DNA of 42,357 bases from positions 1 through 42,357 of the forward strand of contig JABSOI010000052.1 of the NCBI GenBank assembly GCA_013216015.1. Direction: 5' to 3'. Positions 1-11,600 of the stretch are shown piece after piece (position 1 is the stretch's first letter; each line of letters begins with the position of its first letter). The notes under the pieces were generated by a model. That model had not been told where the DNA came from. It saw nothing but the letters and a program-made list of their open reading frames with translations, and made no database searches. The stretch is from Alteromonadaceae bacterium (lineage in GTDB: Bacteria; Pseudomonadota; Gammaproteobacteria; Enterobacterales; Alteromonadaceae). Position numbers and translations under genes: made by a program.

Positions 1-77
1 GCCGATTCGGTAACTATCAAGGCTATGCCACTGTCCTCAATAATATAGGCTAATCGTTTCTTCGGATATTGTGGATC
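1..77. repeat. Left copy of a 77-bp direct terminal repeat
   Basis: Identical base for base to 42281-42357. It codes for the same 25 residues of an A domain (DPQYPK to IVTES) in the same frame at both ends. The length 77 is a standard assembler k-mer, so this marks contig circularity or a loop in the assembly graph rather than a biological terminal repeat. Confidence 0.97.
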
Positions 78-3000
78 AAGCGGCACATAACAGCCCCCCG
101 CCTTAAGAATAGCCAATATTCCAATCACCATTTCCAGCGAGCGTTCAATATAAATCCCTACGCGATCTTCTAAACCGACACCTTGTTCAATCAGATAATG
201 GGCCAATTGATTTGAACGACGATTTAATTCTCCATAACTCAATTGTTTATCTTCAAACACTAGCGCTACCGCGTCGGGACTCATTTCAACTTGCGATTCA
301 AACATTTGATGAATGCACTTGTCCTGAGGATATTCGGCTTGCGTATTATTCCAATTTTGTACCATTTGCTGGCGTTCAGATGTGGGTAATATCGACACTT
401 TAGCGATTGGCATCTCTTCACTATATGTTAAGGCGTCAACCAAGCTCGACATAGTAGTCACAAAATAATTAATTACTCGCTCGGCTTCTATTCCATGCTC
501 AATAATTGCGTAAATACTAAATTCTTCACCCCAATCACTAACGGCAAGTTCAAACGGGTAATTAGTTCGTTCTTCCCCGCCCATATTGGTTATTCCCGTG
601 CCTTGTTGTGGCGTCGTGGTCGTCGAATCGGCCTTGTGCGAATGCCGGTAGTTCAGCAATGCATTGAATAATGGAATTTCGTTAGACAAACCACTGCAAC
701 TTTGCGCTTCTGCCAGTGAAGTTTGTTCATAGTTTAAAAGCGTTTTTAACACACCGTCTATTTCTTCGACTACCTGGCGGACATTCCGGCCTTTTAGATT
801 GGCTCTTACCGGCAGCGTATTAATGCAAAGTCCCATCATCCGTTCGGTCCCAGCAGTTCCTTGTAAACGACCCGATAACACAGTTCCAAATACTACATCG
901 TTTCGCCCACTACAAGCGCCCACTACTAATGCCCAGGCCGCGTGAAATACACTCGCGGGACTCATATGCAATCTTTGTGCTACCTTTCGTATACTTTTCG
1001 ATAATTTCGGGCTCAATACTTCACTGGCTCGCTCAAGTTTCCTCCCGTCACCACGTACATTGGCTAAACCGAAAGGAAGTGTAGAATCACTTATATCACC
1101 CAGTTGTTCAGTAAAATAAGCTTGTGCATCCGAATGTTTTGCTTGATGTAACGCGTGAGCAACAAATTCTCGATAAGATACAGAAGGCAGTAATTTATCT
1201 GCTTCCCCCCGTAGGAAAGCATCGGTCTCTGCACGAAGAATCGCACTACCTATATGATCAGTAATTAGGTGATGGGTTTGTATAAGAAAATAACTCGGCA
1301 TTCCCTCTCCGGCTGAAGCGACCAACACCCTGAGGAGAGGCGCTTTACTGAGTATCATGCCAGACAGACTATATTTTAGTCCCTTTACTTGAGATTCAAG
1401 TTCCGTATCAGGATCCAGGGTAATGTGATGGACTTGGAATGTGGCTTTGCGTAGTACGACTTGTACTGGTATTGGTACGCCTTCTGTGATGATTGCGGTA
1501 CGTAAAACATCATGTCGGTCAACCACAAACTGTAATGCGGCCAATAGTCTATCTACCAAACTCTTATGCTCAATTACAAACATGTTATTCAGAACATAGG
1601 GATCCCGTTCCGGGTCAAGCAGATGATGAAATAAGATGCCTTCTTGCAACGGCGCTAAAGGATAAATATCCTTGATATTCGCGGCACCGCCAGGCACTTT
1701 CGATATAATGTGTTCAATTTCTGATAGATTCAGGTCCACCAAGGGTAATAAATCTGGAACAATCTGTTCACAACCTTCAGGAATTAAATTTTTAGGCGCG
1801 ACAAACACATTTTCACCGTCGACTGCGTTGTCCAAACTGTTGGCCAGGTCAGCAAGGCTTGACGCATTAACAACAGTGCGCACGTCAGTATGTATACCAT
1901 GTTCCTGCAATAAAGGAATTAATCTCATCACTAATAATGAGTGTCCTCCAAGAGCAAAAAAGTTTGCTGTGGTGCTGATATTCTCTGTTTCGAGTTGTAA
2001 TAACCTGCCCCAGAACTCCACCAGAAGATTTTCTGTCGTCGTCGTCGGTGCAACATAAGCTGTCTGTGCATAAGCATGAACTTCGGGATCAACCAAAGAT
2101 TCTTTATCGATTTTACCATTAGGGGTTAATGGCATAACATCAAGGGAAACATACGCCGCAGGAACCATATACTCCGGTAAAGCTTCCTGTAAATAAGTAC
2201 GTAGTCTAGTGCGATAATCTATCGATTCATTATTTGAATCTGCATTTATTTGCTTAAATTCATCCTTGTTCGTCAACACTACATACGCAACAAGACGTTT
2301 GTCTCCTTCCTCATTATTTCTGGCGACTACCACAGATTCCGACACTATCTCATGTTGAAGAAGGCGATTTTCAATCTCTTCCAGCTCAATTCGAAAACCA
2401 CGGAGCTTCACCTGACTATCAATGCGCCCCAAAAACTCTACGTTTCCATCAGCTAAATATCGCACCAAATCACCGGTCTGATACAAGCGATCTTCAGGCT
2501 TATCTGAAAATGGGTTTGATATAAACTTTTCTTTGGTTAATTCCGGTTGATGTAAATACTCTCTAGCGAGGCCTGCACCTCCGATATAGAGTTCTCCTGC
2601 TACGCCAATGGGTTGTAAACTAAGGTGTTTATCTAACACATAAAACTGTACATTAGCGAGTGGTTTACCTATAGGTACACCTTGTCCACCCGAACCAAAG
2701 TCGAGTCCCTGGATCACTTTATAGGTACAACTGCCGACGGTCGCTTCTGTAGGCCCGTATTCATTAATAAAAGTAGCTCCCGGCAACAGTTCCAACCAAG
2801 GTTGCAAGGTATCTTTGGTTAATTGCTCGCCTGCGACAACCACCACATGTTTGGCCTCTAAATTTGTTTTCACAATAGTTTGATTCGACAGGGCTTTTAA
2901 GTGGGTAGGCGTAATTTTAAACAGCAGATCATCTTCTTCGTTCATCAGACAAGCAGCGAGACTGTAGAACATGTCCTCGTTTTCCGGCAATAATTTTACA

Positions 3001-6000
3001 TATTTTCCGGCGCACAAAGGAACATACAAAGATTGTACTGTTGCATCAAAAGCTAAAGGAGAACTCACTACAGAGCCCTTTATTGTCTCTGTTAAAAACA
3101 GATCTCTAGCACAAAACAAAAAGTTACAAACACTGGCATGATTAACCGCAACACCTTTTGGCCGACCAGTTGAGCCCGATGTATAAATCACGTAGGCTAA
3201 ATGATCAGGTTCTAGCATTAAAGAACTGGCAACCAGGTTAGTAGAAGCGCAGTTCGATAAGATAGACTGAAATTCTGGCTCGTCCAAACAAATAATTTGT
3301 TGATGATCAACGGTTAAACTCTCGAGTAATTCAGATTGGGTTAGAATAAATTTTGCGCCGCAATCCTCAAGCATATAAGTCAACCTTGCTGCCGGATAAG
3401 AGGGATCAAGGGGAACGTAAGCGCCACCAGATTTAAGGATCCCGAGCAATGCGACCATGGTTTCAATCGAACGTTCTACACTCAGTGCAACCAGTGAATC
3501 TGGTTTGACACCTTGTTCAACCAAATAATGCGCTAACTGGTTTGAACGCTTGTTTAACTCTCTATAGGTCAACTTTACATCTTCAAAAACGACAGCAATG
3601 TTATCCGGCGTTCGTTCGACTTGCTCCTCAAACAGCTCATGAATACAATTCTTTTGAGGATAGTCAACTTGTGTACTATTCCAATCATCCAGCATTTGTT
3701 GACGCTCTAACGCAGGCAATATTGACAACTGAGAGATATAACTCTCTTCGCTTCCCTGCAATGCGTCAGTTAAGTTGGTAATTGCAGTGACCAAATAGCT
3801 TAACACTCGCTCAGCTTCAACGCCGAGAGCAATAGTTGCCTTAATACTAAAATCGTTTCCTAAATCACTCACCGCAATGGAGATTGGGTAATTGTTTTTA
3901 CCTTCTCCACCTCCAGCTCCCCGAATAGCAGCTTTATCTGCATTTTCATTAGCAGATGACGAGCCATTTGAAGAATGGCGAAAGTTTAATATTGAATTGA
4001 ACAGTGGCGTTCCATTATCGACACCGCTACAATTTTGCGCTTGGGCCAAAGATGCTTGCTCATAATTTAATAATGTTTTTAAAGTCTTGTCGGTCTCTTT
4101 AACAAATTCTTCAGGTGAGTATCCTGCTAATTTTACTCTGACTGGCAGTGTATTGATAAAAAGCCCCAACATCCGCTCAGCTCCGGCAGTACCTTGTAAT
4201 CGACCAGACAACACCGTACCGAAGACGACATCATCGCATCCTCCGCATGCACTGACTACCATGGCCCATGCTGAATGAAATAAGCTCGCAGGGCTCATTC
4301 TTAAGTTGCGTGCTACTTCTCGTATATTTTGTGACAGATTTGGTGCCAATGTTTCTCGAGCGCGCGCAACTTCCTGTCCATTACCTCGTACATCAATAAG
4401 ACCGAAAGGCAACGTTGGTTCAGTTATATCACTCAACTGTTCTGAAAAATAAGTTTGTGCATCCAGTTTACGACTTTGTTCTATAACTTGAGCGACAAAA
4501 TCTCTGTAAGGTGCTGGCTGCGGTAATTCCTCAATACAGCCACTAAGAATAGCTTCAACTTCAGACCACAACACATCATTACCTACATGATCAGAAATAA
4601 TATGATGATATTGCTGATGAAAATAATAGGGCGCTTGACCCTTGGTTGAAGCAACCAGGACTCTCAATAACGGCGCCTCACTCATTACCATCGCGGGTAG
4701 CTGATCTCTCAATGACAATGGATTCTGAACGACCTCTGCATCCGATTCAAGATTGATATGATGGACTTGCACCTTTGCCTGCCGTTGAACAACTTGAACG
4801 GGTGAAGACACGCCTTCGGTAATGATAGCCGTACGTAAAACATCATGTCGATTTATTACACATTGTAATGCCACAAGCAGTTGTTCTACCAAGTCTTTGT
4901 GCTCAATGATGAACATTTTATCTAAGACATAAGGGTCTTGTTCAGGTGCTAACATGTGGTGAAACAATATCCCTTGCTGTAACGGAACTAGCGGGTATAT
5001 ATCCTGGATATTCTCCGTCCCACCCGGTATTTTCAATACTATTTGGGCAATTTCAAACTCGCTTAAATCCACAAGCGGTAGTAAATTTGGTGTGATCTGC
5101 TGACAATCATCGGGAATTAAATTTGGTGGCGAGATAAAAGGTCTGAGATCTTCGTTAGACGATCCCAGGCTTTCAGCCAACTCGGCTAAAGTTGAGGCGT
5201 TGAACAAAGTTTTTACATCGGTGTATAGATCTCGTTCTTGTAACTTGGCGATCAGTTTCATTATCAGCAAAGAATGTCCACCGAGCGCAAAGAAATTAGC
5301 TGAAGTGCTGATATATTCTGGCTCAAGCTGTAACAGTTCAGCCCAAAGCTCAACTAAAAGTACTTCCATCGCGTTTTCTGGGGCAATATAATCTGTCTGG
5401 GCATAGGCATCCTGGTCCGGATCGGGTAAAGCCTTTTTATCAATTTTCCCACTTGGTGTTAAGGGCAAAGATTTTATGAATACATAAGCTGCCGGAACCA
5501 TATACTCAGGTAAAAGATCAAGTAAATATGAACGCAATAAACTCTGATAATCTATTGCTTGCTCTTCAGTTTCAGACTCGCCGTCAATGGACTCGTCTTG
5601 AATCTGCGTGTCACCTTTTGCTGGCGTTGCCTCCATAAGGCTTTCTAGTACAATATAAGCAATTAACCGTTGTTCCCCTTGTTCATTCTCCTTAGCCAAT
5701 ACCACTGACTCTAATACCGCCTCGTGTTGAAACAATAGGCTTTCGATCTCTCCAAGCTCAATGCGAAATCCCCGGATCTTCACTTGCTCATCGATCCGCC
5801 TTAAAAATTCTACATTTCCGTCAGCCAAATATCGAACCAAATCACCGGTCTTGTACAGGTAATCTTCAGGCTTATCTGAAAAAGGGTTTGATATAAATTT
5901 TTCTTTGGTCAGTTGAGGTTGATGTAAATACTCTTTTGCGAGACCAGCACCTCCAATATAGAGCTCACCCGCCGCGCCAATGGGTTGCAGGCAAAGGTGT

Positions 6001-8657
6001 TTATCTAACACATAGAACTGTACATTAGCGAGTGGTTTACCGATAGGCACACCTTGTCCACTGGACCTAAAATCAAGTCCTTGAGTCACTTTATAGGTAC
6101 AACTGCCGACGGTTGCTTCTGTCGGCCCGTATTCATTAATAAACGTGGATCCTGGCAACAAATCCAGCCAAGGTCGCAAAGTATCTTTGGTTAATTGCTC
6201 ACCTGCGATTACGATGACATGTTTGGCTGCTGGATTTTTTTCCACAAAGGCTTGATTCGACAAAGCTTTTAGATGTGACGGTGTAATTTTGAACAGCAAG
6301 CTGTCTTCGTCATCAATTAGGTAGTCAGCGAGATTGCTCAGTAGTTGCTCATTCTCTGGTAGGAATTCGACGTATTTACCAGCACATAATGGTACGTACA
6401 GAGATTGTACCGTTGCATCAAAAGCCAATGGAGAGCTAACGACGGATCCAGTAATAGCATCCGTTAAAAATAGTTCAGAGGCACAGTGGATAAAATTACA
6501 AACGTTAGCATGAGTAACCGCCACCCCTTTGGGTTTTCCGGTCGATCCGGATGTGTAAATAACATAGGCTAAATTTTTGGGAGTAAGGGCTAAATCAGAC
6601 ACTCGCGGATTCGAAACAATGTGGTGACTTAACGTTGATTTTAATTCAGGGGCATCCAAACAAATCACTTGTTGTTGATCTGTAGCCAATTGGTCCACAA
6701 AACTGGACTGGGTCAAAACTAAATTTGTGCCGCAGTCTTCCAGCATAAAAGCCAACCTGGATTTTGGATAATGTGGATCTAAAGGAACGTATGCAGCGCC
6801 AGCCTTAAGGATCCCAAGCAACCCTACCATTGTTTCGAACGAGCGTTCGACACTCAAAGCGACAATTGAATCAGGTTTAACTCCCTGAGCAATTAAATAA
6901 TGCGCTAACTGGTTAGATCGTTCGTTCAATTCGCGATAGGTCATCTCTTTATCTTCGAAGATGACTGCTGTGTTCTGGGGTACTCTTTCTACTTGCTCTT
7001 CAAATAATTCTTGAATACATTTGTTTTGTGGGTAATCAGCTTGTGTAGCATTCCATTCAACCAATAATGTGTCTTGTTCAACCTCTGTCAATAAAACAAG
7101 ATCACTAATATTCGGTTCTATTGCTTGTGCTCTTTCTTGTTCAGTTATGCCTTCAATGATGCTTTCCAGCAGAACCTCATAATTGACCGCCATCCGACGT
7201 ATCGTATCATGATCAAACAAAGAGTCTCGAAAAGACCAGTTGACTAACAAACCTTCGCCAACCTCTGCAACATGAATAGCTATGTCGAAACGAATATTTA
7301 GATTGGTTACAGGAGATAAGCCTTGTTCACCATGTGCCAGACTTTCCAGTGGTATATCGGGTAGGTCATTTTCGTTATTTTGAACAACAAACAATAATTG
7401 AAAAAGTGCATTGTGGCTCATGTTTCTTTCAGGATGAAGTTCCTCAACCAGCATTTCAAAAGGAATATGCTGATGTGAGTATGCATCTAATATAGTTTGT
7501 TTATTGGCTTTAAGTAATTCACTGAATGTAGGGTTATTTGATAGATCGGTACGCAACACAAGCGAATTGATAAAAAATCCAATGAGTTGCTCAACATCTG
7601 AATGTTCTCTGCCAGCAATTGGCGTGCCGATAACAATGTCCGTTTCATTGCTGTAACGACTCATTAATACAGTAAACGCGGTCTCCAAAAACATAAACAA
7701 GGTAACGGAATGTTGGTCACACAGCGTACTGATCTTTTTGGTCAAACTTTTATTTAGTACTTGATTAAAAGATCTACCTTGATAGATTTGCTCTAACGGG
7801 CGTGGTTTATCCAGAGTAAGTTTGTGTAGCTGAGGAATACCCGCTAATTGTTCTTTCCAGTAATGTAGATGCTTCGATAAAACATCTCCCTGAAGCCATT
7901 GTCGCTGCCACTGTGCATAATCTGCATATTGCAGAGTTAAAGGAGGTAAAGGATTATCTTTTTGTTGGCTATAGGCCTCATACAATACTCTGAGCTCTCG
8001 GCGTAAAATACCTGATGACCAACCATCACTTGCAATATGATGCATCGTATAGAAAATAAGATGAATGTTACTCGATAGAGTAAACAGGTGAACCCTGATC
8101 ATCAAATCTTCACTCAAATTGAAGGGTGACAGAGCATCATCTTTTTTTACTTGTTGCAATCGGTTTTCTTTTTCTTCGTCCGTCAACTGAGATAAATCGT
8201 GTATCGTAAGTGGTAACGTATAATCATTTACAATCACTTGTTGTGTCTCGCCTGAGAGCGTAGTGAAATGAGTACGTAATACTTCGTGGCGGTCAAGTAG
8301 GCTCTGCAACGCTTGTTTAAAAGCCTTCTCATTGAAAAAGCCTTCAATCACCATTCGTCCCTGAATGTTGTAATGTAAACTGCCTTCAAGTTGATCTATA
8401 AACCAAAGACGCTGCTGTGAAAAAGAAGGCAATAGAGCCTTGGTGCGATCAGCAGGTGTTACTTTAGGCAATATAAAATGATTTTTTTTAGCGGTACTTT
8501 CTAAGTAAACTTTTATCTCAACTCGATATTGTTTAATTTTCGCCTTTAGCTCAGCAGATAATGTGTTTTTTTTAACCTTATAGGTTAACTTATCGTTCTT
8601 AAGATAGAAAAAAACACCTTGATCACTAGCTTCAAGCAATACATCTTCGAAACTCAT
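1..8657 (-). CDS. NRPS-B, N-terminal 2885 residues (docking-C-A-T-C-A-T-C-A...), runs off the window
   Basis: Multimodular NRPS that elongates a carrier-bound peptide by three residues. The frame opens with ATG at 8657 and has no stop down to base 1. Domains in order: TubC_N-like docking region (residues 1-55); C domain (nt ~8440-7130, HHIASDG at ~8030); A1 (~7030-5440); T1 (LGGHSLL, ~5270); C (~5060-3700, starts IYPLVPLQQGILFHH, active site HHIISDH); A2 (~3670-2070); T2 (~1950); C (~1710-380, HHLITDH); and the first part of A3 (330-1). A1 and A2 share the extracted pocket signature DAQKVAEVG, closest to Asn-type codes, so this call is tentative. The start overlaps the NRPS-A stop (TAATG) and has a GAGGT site nine bases upstream, inside the NRPS-A tail, so translation is probably coupled. 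If the window is circular, this frame continues at 42280 and ends at 40702, giving 3411 residues. Confidence 0.93.
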   Translation of the reverse strand, partial: MSFEDVLLEASDQGVFFYLKNDKLTYKVKKNTLSAELKAKIKQYRVEIKVYLESTAKKNHFILPKVTPADRTKALLPSFSQQRLWFIDQLEGSLHYNIQGRMVIEGFFNEKAFKQALQSLLDRHEVLRTHFTTLSGETQQVIVNDYTLPLTIHDLSQLTDEEKENRLQQVKKDDALSPFNLSEDLMIRVHLFTLSSNIHLIFYTMHHIASDGWSSGILRRELRVLYEAYSQQKDNPLPPLTLQYADYAQWQRQWLQGDVLSKHLHYWKEQLAGIPQLHKLTLDKPRPLEQIYQGRSFNQVLNKSLTKKISTLCDQHSVTLFMFLETAFTVLMSRYSNETDIVIGTPIAGREHSDVEQLIGFFINSLVLRTDLSNNPTFSELLKANKQTILDAYSHQHIPFEMLVEELHPERNMSHNALFQLLFVVQNNENDLPDIPLESLAHGEQGLSPVTNLNIRFDIAIHVAEVGEGLLVNWSFRDSLFDHDTIRRMAVNYEVLLESIIEGITEQERAQAIEPNISDLVLLTEVEQDTLLVEWNATQADYPQNKCIQELFEEQVERVPQNTAVIFEDKEMTYRELNERSNQLAHYLIAQGVKPDSIVALSVERSFETMVGLLGILKAGAAYVPLDPHYPKSRLAFMLEDCGTNLVLTQSSFVDQLATDQQQVICLDAPELKSTLSHHIVSNPRVSDLALTPKNLAYVIYTSGSTGKPKGVAVTHANVCNFIHCASELFLTDAITGSVVSSPLAFDATVQSLYVPLCAGKYVEFLPENEQLLSNLADYLIDDEDSLLFKITPSHLKALSNQAFVEKNPAAKHVIVIAGEQLTKDTLRPWLDLLPGSTFINEYGPTEATVGSCTYKVTQGLDFRSSGQGVPIGKPLANVQFYVLDKHLCLQPIGAAGELYIGGAGLAKEYLHQPQLTKEKFISNPFSDKPEDYLYKTGDLVRYLADGNVEFLRRIDEQVKIRGFRIELGEIESLLFQHEAVLESVVLAKENEQGEQRLIAYIVLESLMEATPAKGDTQIQDESIDGESETEEQAIDYQSLLRSYLLDLLPEYMVPAAYVFIKSLPLTPSGKIDKKALPDPDQDAYAQTDYIAPENAMEVLLVELWAELLQLEPEYISTSANFFALGGHSLLIMKLIAKLQERDLYTDVKTLFNASTLAELAESLGSSNEDLRPFISPPNLIPDDCQQITPNLLPLVDLSEFEIAQIVLKIPGGTENIQDIYPLVPLQQGILFHHMLAPEQDPYVLDKMFIIEHKDLVEQLLVALQCVINRHDVLRTAIITEGVSSPVQVVQRQAKVQVHHINLESDAEVVQNPLSLRDQLPAMVMSEAPLLRVLVASTKGQAPYYFHQQYHHIISDHVGNDVLWSEVEAILSGCIEELPQPAPYRDFVAQVIEQSRKLDAQTYFSEQLSDITEPTLPFGLIDVRGNGQEVARARETLAPNLSQNIREVARNLRMSPASLFHSAWAMVVSACGGCDDVVFGTVLSGRLQGTAGAERMLGLFINTLPVRVKLAGYSPEEFVKETDKTLKTLLNYEQASLAQAQNCSGVDNGTPLFNSILNFRHSSNGSSSANENADKAAIRGAGGGEGKNNYPISIAVSDLGNDFSIKATIALGVEAERVLSYLVTAITNLTDALQGSEESYISQLSILPALERQQMLDDWNSTQVDYPQKNCIHELFEEQVERTPDNIAVVFEDVKLTYRELNKRSNQLAHYLVEQGVKPDSLVALSVERSIETMVALLGILKSGGAYVPLDPSYPAARLTYMLEDCGAKFILTQSELLESLTVDHQQIICLDEPEFQSILSNCASTNLVASSLMLEPDHLAYVIYTSGSTGRPKGVAVNHASVCNFLFCARDLFLTETIKGSVVSSPLAFDATVQSLYVPLCAGKYVKLLPENEDMFYSLAACLMNEEDDLLFKITPTHLKALSNQTIVKTNLEAKHVVVVAGEQLTKDTLQPWLELLPGATFINEYGPTEATVGSCTYKVIQGLDFGSGGQGVPIGKPLANVQFYVLDKHLSLQPIGVAGELYIGGAGLAREYLHQPELTKEKFISNPFSDKPEDRLYQTGDLVRYLADGNVEFLGRIDSQVKLRGFRIELEEIENRLLQHEIVSESVVVARNNEEGDKRLVAYVVLTNKDEFKQINADSNNESIDYRTRLRTYLQEALPEYMVPAAYVSLDVMPLTPNGKIDKESLVDPEVHAYAQTAYVAPTTTTENLLVEFWGRLLQLETENISTTANFFALGGHSLLVMRLIPLLQEHGIHTDVRTVVNASSLADLANSLDNAVDGENVFVAPKNLIPEGCEQIVPDLLPLVDLNLSEIEHIISKVPGGAANIKDIYPLAPLQEGILFHHLLDPERDPYVLNNMFVIEHKSLVDRLLAALQFVVDRHDVLRTAIITEGVPIPVQVVLRKATFQVHHITLDPDTELESQVKGLKYSLSGMILSKAPLLRVLVASAGEGMPSYFLIQTHHLITDHIGSAILRAETDAFLRGEADKLLPSVSYREFVAHALHQAKHSDAQAYFTEQLGDISDSTLPFGLANVRGDGRKLERASEVLSPKLSKSIRKVAQRLHMSPASVFHAAWALVVGACSGRNDVVFGTVLSGRLQGTAGTERMMGLCINTLPVRANLKGRNVRQVVEEIDGVLKTLLNYEQTSLAEAQSCSGLSNEIPLFNALLNYRHSHKADSTTTTPQQGTGITNMGGEERTNYPFELAVSDWGEEFSIYAIIEHGIEAERVINYFVTTMSSLVDALTYSEEMPIAKVSILPTSERQQMVQNWNNTQAEYPQDKCIHQMFESQVEMSPDAVALVFEDKQLSYGELNRRSNQLAHYLIEQGVGLEDRVGIYIERSLEMVIGILAILKAGGCYVPLDPQYPKKRLAYIIEDSGIALIVTES

Positions 8658-8671
8658 TATAATTCTACCTC
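8655..8671 (-). promoter_or_regulatory. Stop-start overlap and internal ribosome site between NRPS-A and NRPS-B
   Basis: On the minus strand the NRPS-A stop and the NRPS-B start share one base (TAATG, 8659-8655). GAGGT at 8667-8671 lies nine bases before the ATG and is part of the NRPS-A coding sequence. This is the usual arrangement for translational coupling of proteins needed in equal amounts. Confidence 0.75.
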
Positions 8672-11600
8672 TTCTACATCATCAGACTCGTCTATCTCTT
8701 GTTCATTTTCGAGCGATTTTTTCTGAAAGATATAAGTCGATACTTGAAGAGATAACTCACTAATAGTCTTATTCTCAAATATCTCTCGTAACGGCATTTC
8801 TATTTCAAATTCTTGACGGATCAAGTTAATTAAACGGGTCGCTAAAAGAGAATGACCGCCTAACATAAAAAAGTCATCTTTTATGCCTACCTGTTCAAGC
8901 TTAAGTACTTGTTGATATAGCTCACACAATGTTTCTTCAATTGCGTTGTGTGGAGCTACATACTTAGATTTTAATAAATCCGCTTCAGCTGGGCTGGGCA
9001 ATGCTAGCCGGTCAAGTTTACCGTTCGTGGTTAAAGGTAAACTCTCCATAAACATATATATTGCGGGCACCATATAGTCAGGCAAATGTGTCGCCAAATT
9101 CTCTCTAAAAGTATGAATAATACTCGCTTTAGCCTGTATCAACGCCGTCTCATCTTCTGATGTTAAGATTAATTCCTCATCTAACACCACATACGCGATT
9201 AAACGTTTTTCCTCATCACTTGCTTCAGGGACTGCGACTGCACACTCCCTTATGCCGGCCAATCCGGATAAGACTCGCTCGATTTCCCCTAACTCTATAC
9301 GTAAGCCACGAATTTTCACCTGATTATCAACGCGTCCAATAAACTCAAGATTACCTGGAAGACCATTTTCATCTGCCAACCAACGCACGAGATCTCCAGT
9401 TCGGTATAAGCGATCTTCCGACTGGTTGCTAAATGGATCAGGAATAAACTTCTGCGCTGTAAGCGCAGCCTGGTTAAGATATCCCCTGGCTAAACCATTT
9501 CCTCCCACGTAAAGTTCTCCAGGAACTCCGACGGGATTTAGCTGAAGTTCATCATTTAGAACGAGTAACTTAGTATAGTCCATCGTTTGCCCAATCGGGC
9601 AGTGACTAAATTCAGACAAGTCACTTTTCAGGGAAAGTGGAAAAAGGCTGCAGCCGACTATTGATTCTGTTGGTCCATAGTGATTGTATATTTTGGCTTG
9701 AGGAAATATCTTTTGAAGAGAGATAAATGTACTGACTGCCAGAGGTTCTCCACCAATAATAAACACATGAGGAAATTGACTTTGTTTACTTTTTAATAAG
9801 GGTAATATCCCAGAGAGATGACTGGGAGTTAAGCGCAACAAATAGGCCGCTTTTCTGGTCGCTAAAATATTGGCTAAATAATCTAATTCTTTACTTTCAT
9901 CCAACAAATCGATATGTCCGCCTTTTATTAACGGAAGGTAAATACTTGGAACCGTAAGATCAAAGCTGTATGAGGTAGCGACTATTGCACCTTCAAGATC
10001 AGCAGTATAATAATGGTCTTTCGCATAACAACAATACTTGATGAGACCACCATGTTCGACCATAACGCCTTTAGGCTGCCCAGTCGAGCCTGAAGTATAG
10101 ATCACATAAGCCAAATTAGTTGAATTTAACCCGATTGATTTTCGTTCCGGGTTGATATTATCGTACTTAGACAATAAGGTTTCACGTATCGCACCATCAA
10201 TTGGCAATACGCGTCGATCACCAAATGCGAGCTCTGACATTAATTCACTTTGTGTCAAAACCCACTGTGAATCACTATCTTGAAGCATAAATTCTAAACG
10301 AGCCTCTGGAGTACCAGGGTCTATAGGTACATAAGTTCCTCCAGCCTTTAATACCCCCAACATGCCCACAATCATGTCCAACGAACGTTCTAAGCATAAG
10401 GCCACCACCGTTTCTGGCTTAAGTCCTTTTGCCAGCAAATAGTGTGCTAACTGATTAGCTTCCTGATTCAATTGCTGATAAGTAAGCGTCTCGTCCAGAA
10501 AAATTGCCGCGCATTGATGTGGAGTTCGTTCGACTTGTTCTTCAAACAATTCATGGATATGTTTTTCTTCAGGATCAGATGGCTCAGCCCCCTTGCACGC
10601 TAATAAAAAGTCTTGCTCTTGTTCTTGACTTAATAACGTTAATGACTGCACTGACTGATCTGGTAATTCTATAAAGCTCTTTAATAAAAAAGTAAAGTGA
10701 TCGCTCAATCGCTCGATTGTTTCATCATAAAATAAATCGGTATTGTAAAGTATGTATATTGACAAGCCATTTTCTTGCTCGGTAACGCTGAAATACAAGT
10801 CGTGTTTGACACTATGTTCCTTGCTATTTTTAGCGTTATTTTGTGCAGAAGCGGTTCCAATATCCACGAGTTCAAGATCCGACAAAGCTAACTCAGACTG
10901 TTCGTTGTTTCGCACGTCCAATTTGATCTGAAAAAGCGGACTATGACTCATACTTCGATGGGGCTTAAGTTCTTCAACTAGCATTTCAAATGGGATGCAT
11001 TGGTTGGCATAGGCATCTAAAATAGTTTGTTTATATTGACCTAATAGTGCTACAAAACTGGAATTTTCTGAAACGGTTCCTCTTACAACTAAATCGTTAA
11101 GAAAAAAACCAATCAAGCCCTCTACATCCCGATGCATGCGCCCGGTCATAGCGCTACCAACGACAATATCTTTCTCACCACTGTAACGACTGAGTAACAC
11201 TGACAAGGCTGTATGCATGAACATAAATAAGGTTGCGTCATGACGCTGATTAAACCCTTTAATCTGTTCGGCTAACTTCTTGTCTATTAATAAATGTTGA
11301 GACTTGCCCATAAAGCGCTGTGTGGCAGGTCGAGGTTTATCGAGGGGGAAATTATGGATTAATGGCAAATCCTTCAATTGGTCCTTCCAATACGACAAGG
11401 CCTGGTCCAACACATTTCCTTGAAGCCACTGTCTCTGCCAAAGCGCATAGTCCGCGTATTGGACGAGTAAAGGAGCTAAAGGGTTCGGTTGTTTGTCATT
11501 GAAAGCACGATATAACTCAGTTAATTCTTTTTGTAATATTCCTCTTGACCATCCATCGCTGGCAATATGGTGCATCGTATAAAAAATCAGGTGATGATTA

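Noticed and set aside
1672-2058. Longer plus-strand and other-frame reading frames (up to 128 residues) across the NRPS genes
   Set aside because: They lie inside conserved NRPS domains on the minus strand, resemble no family, and several recur only because the modules repeat.
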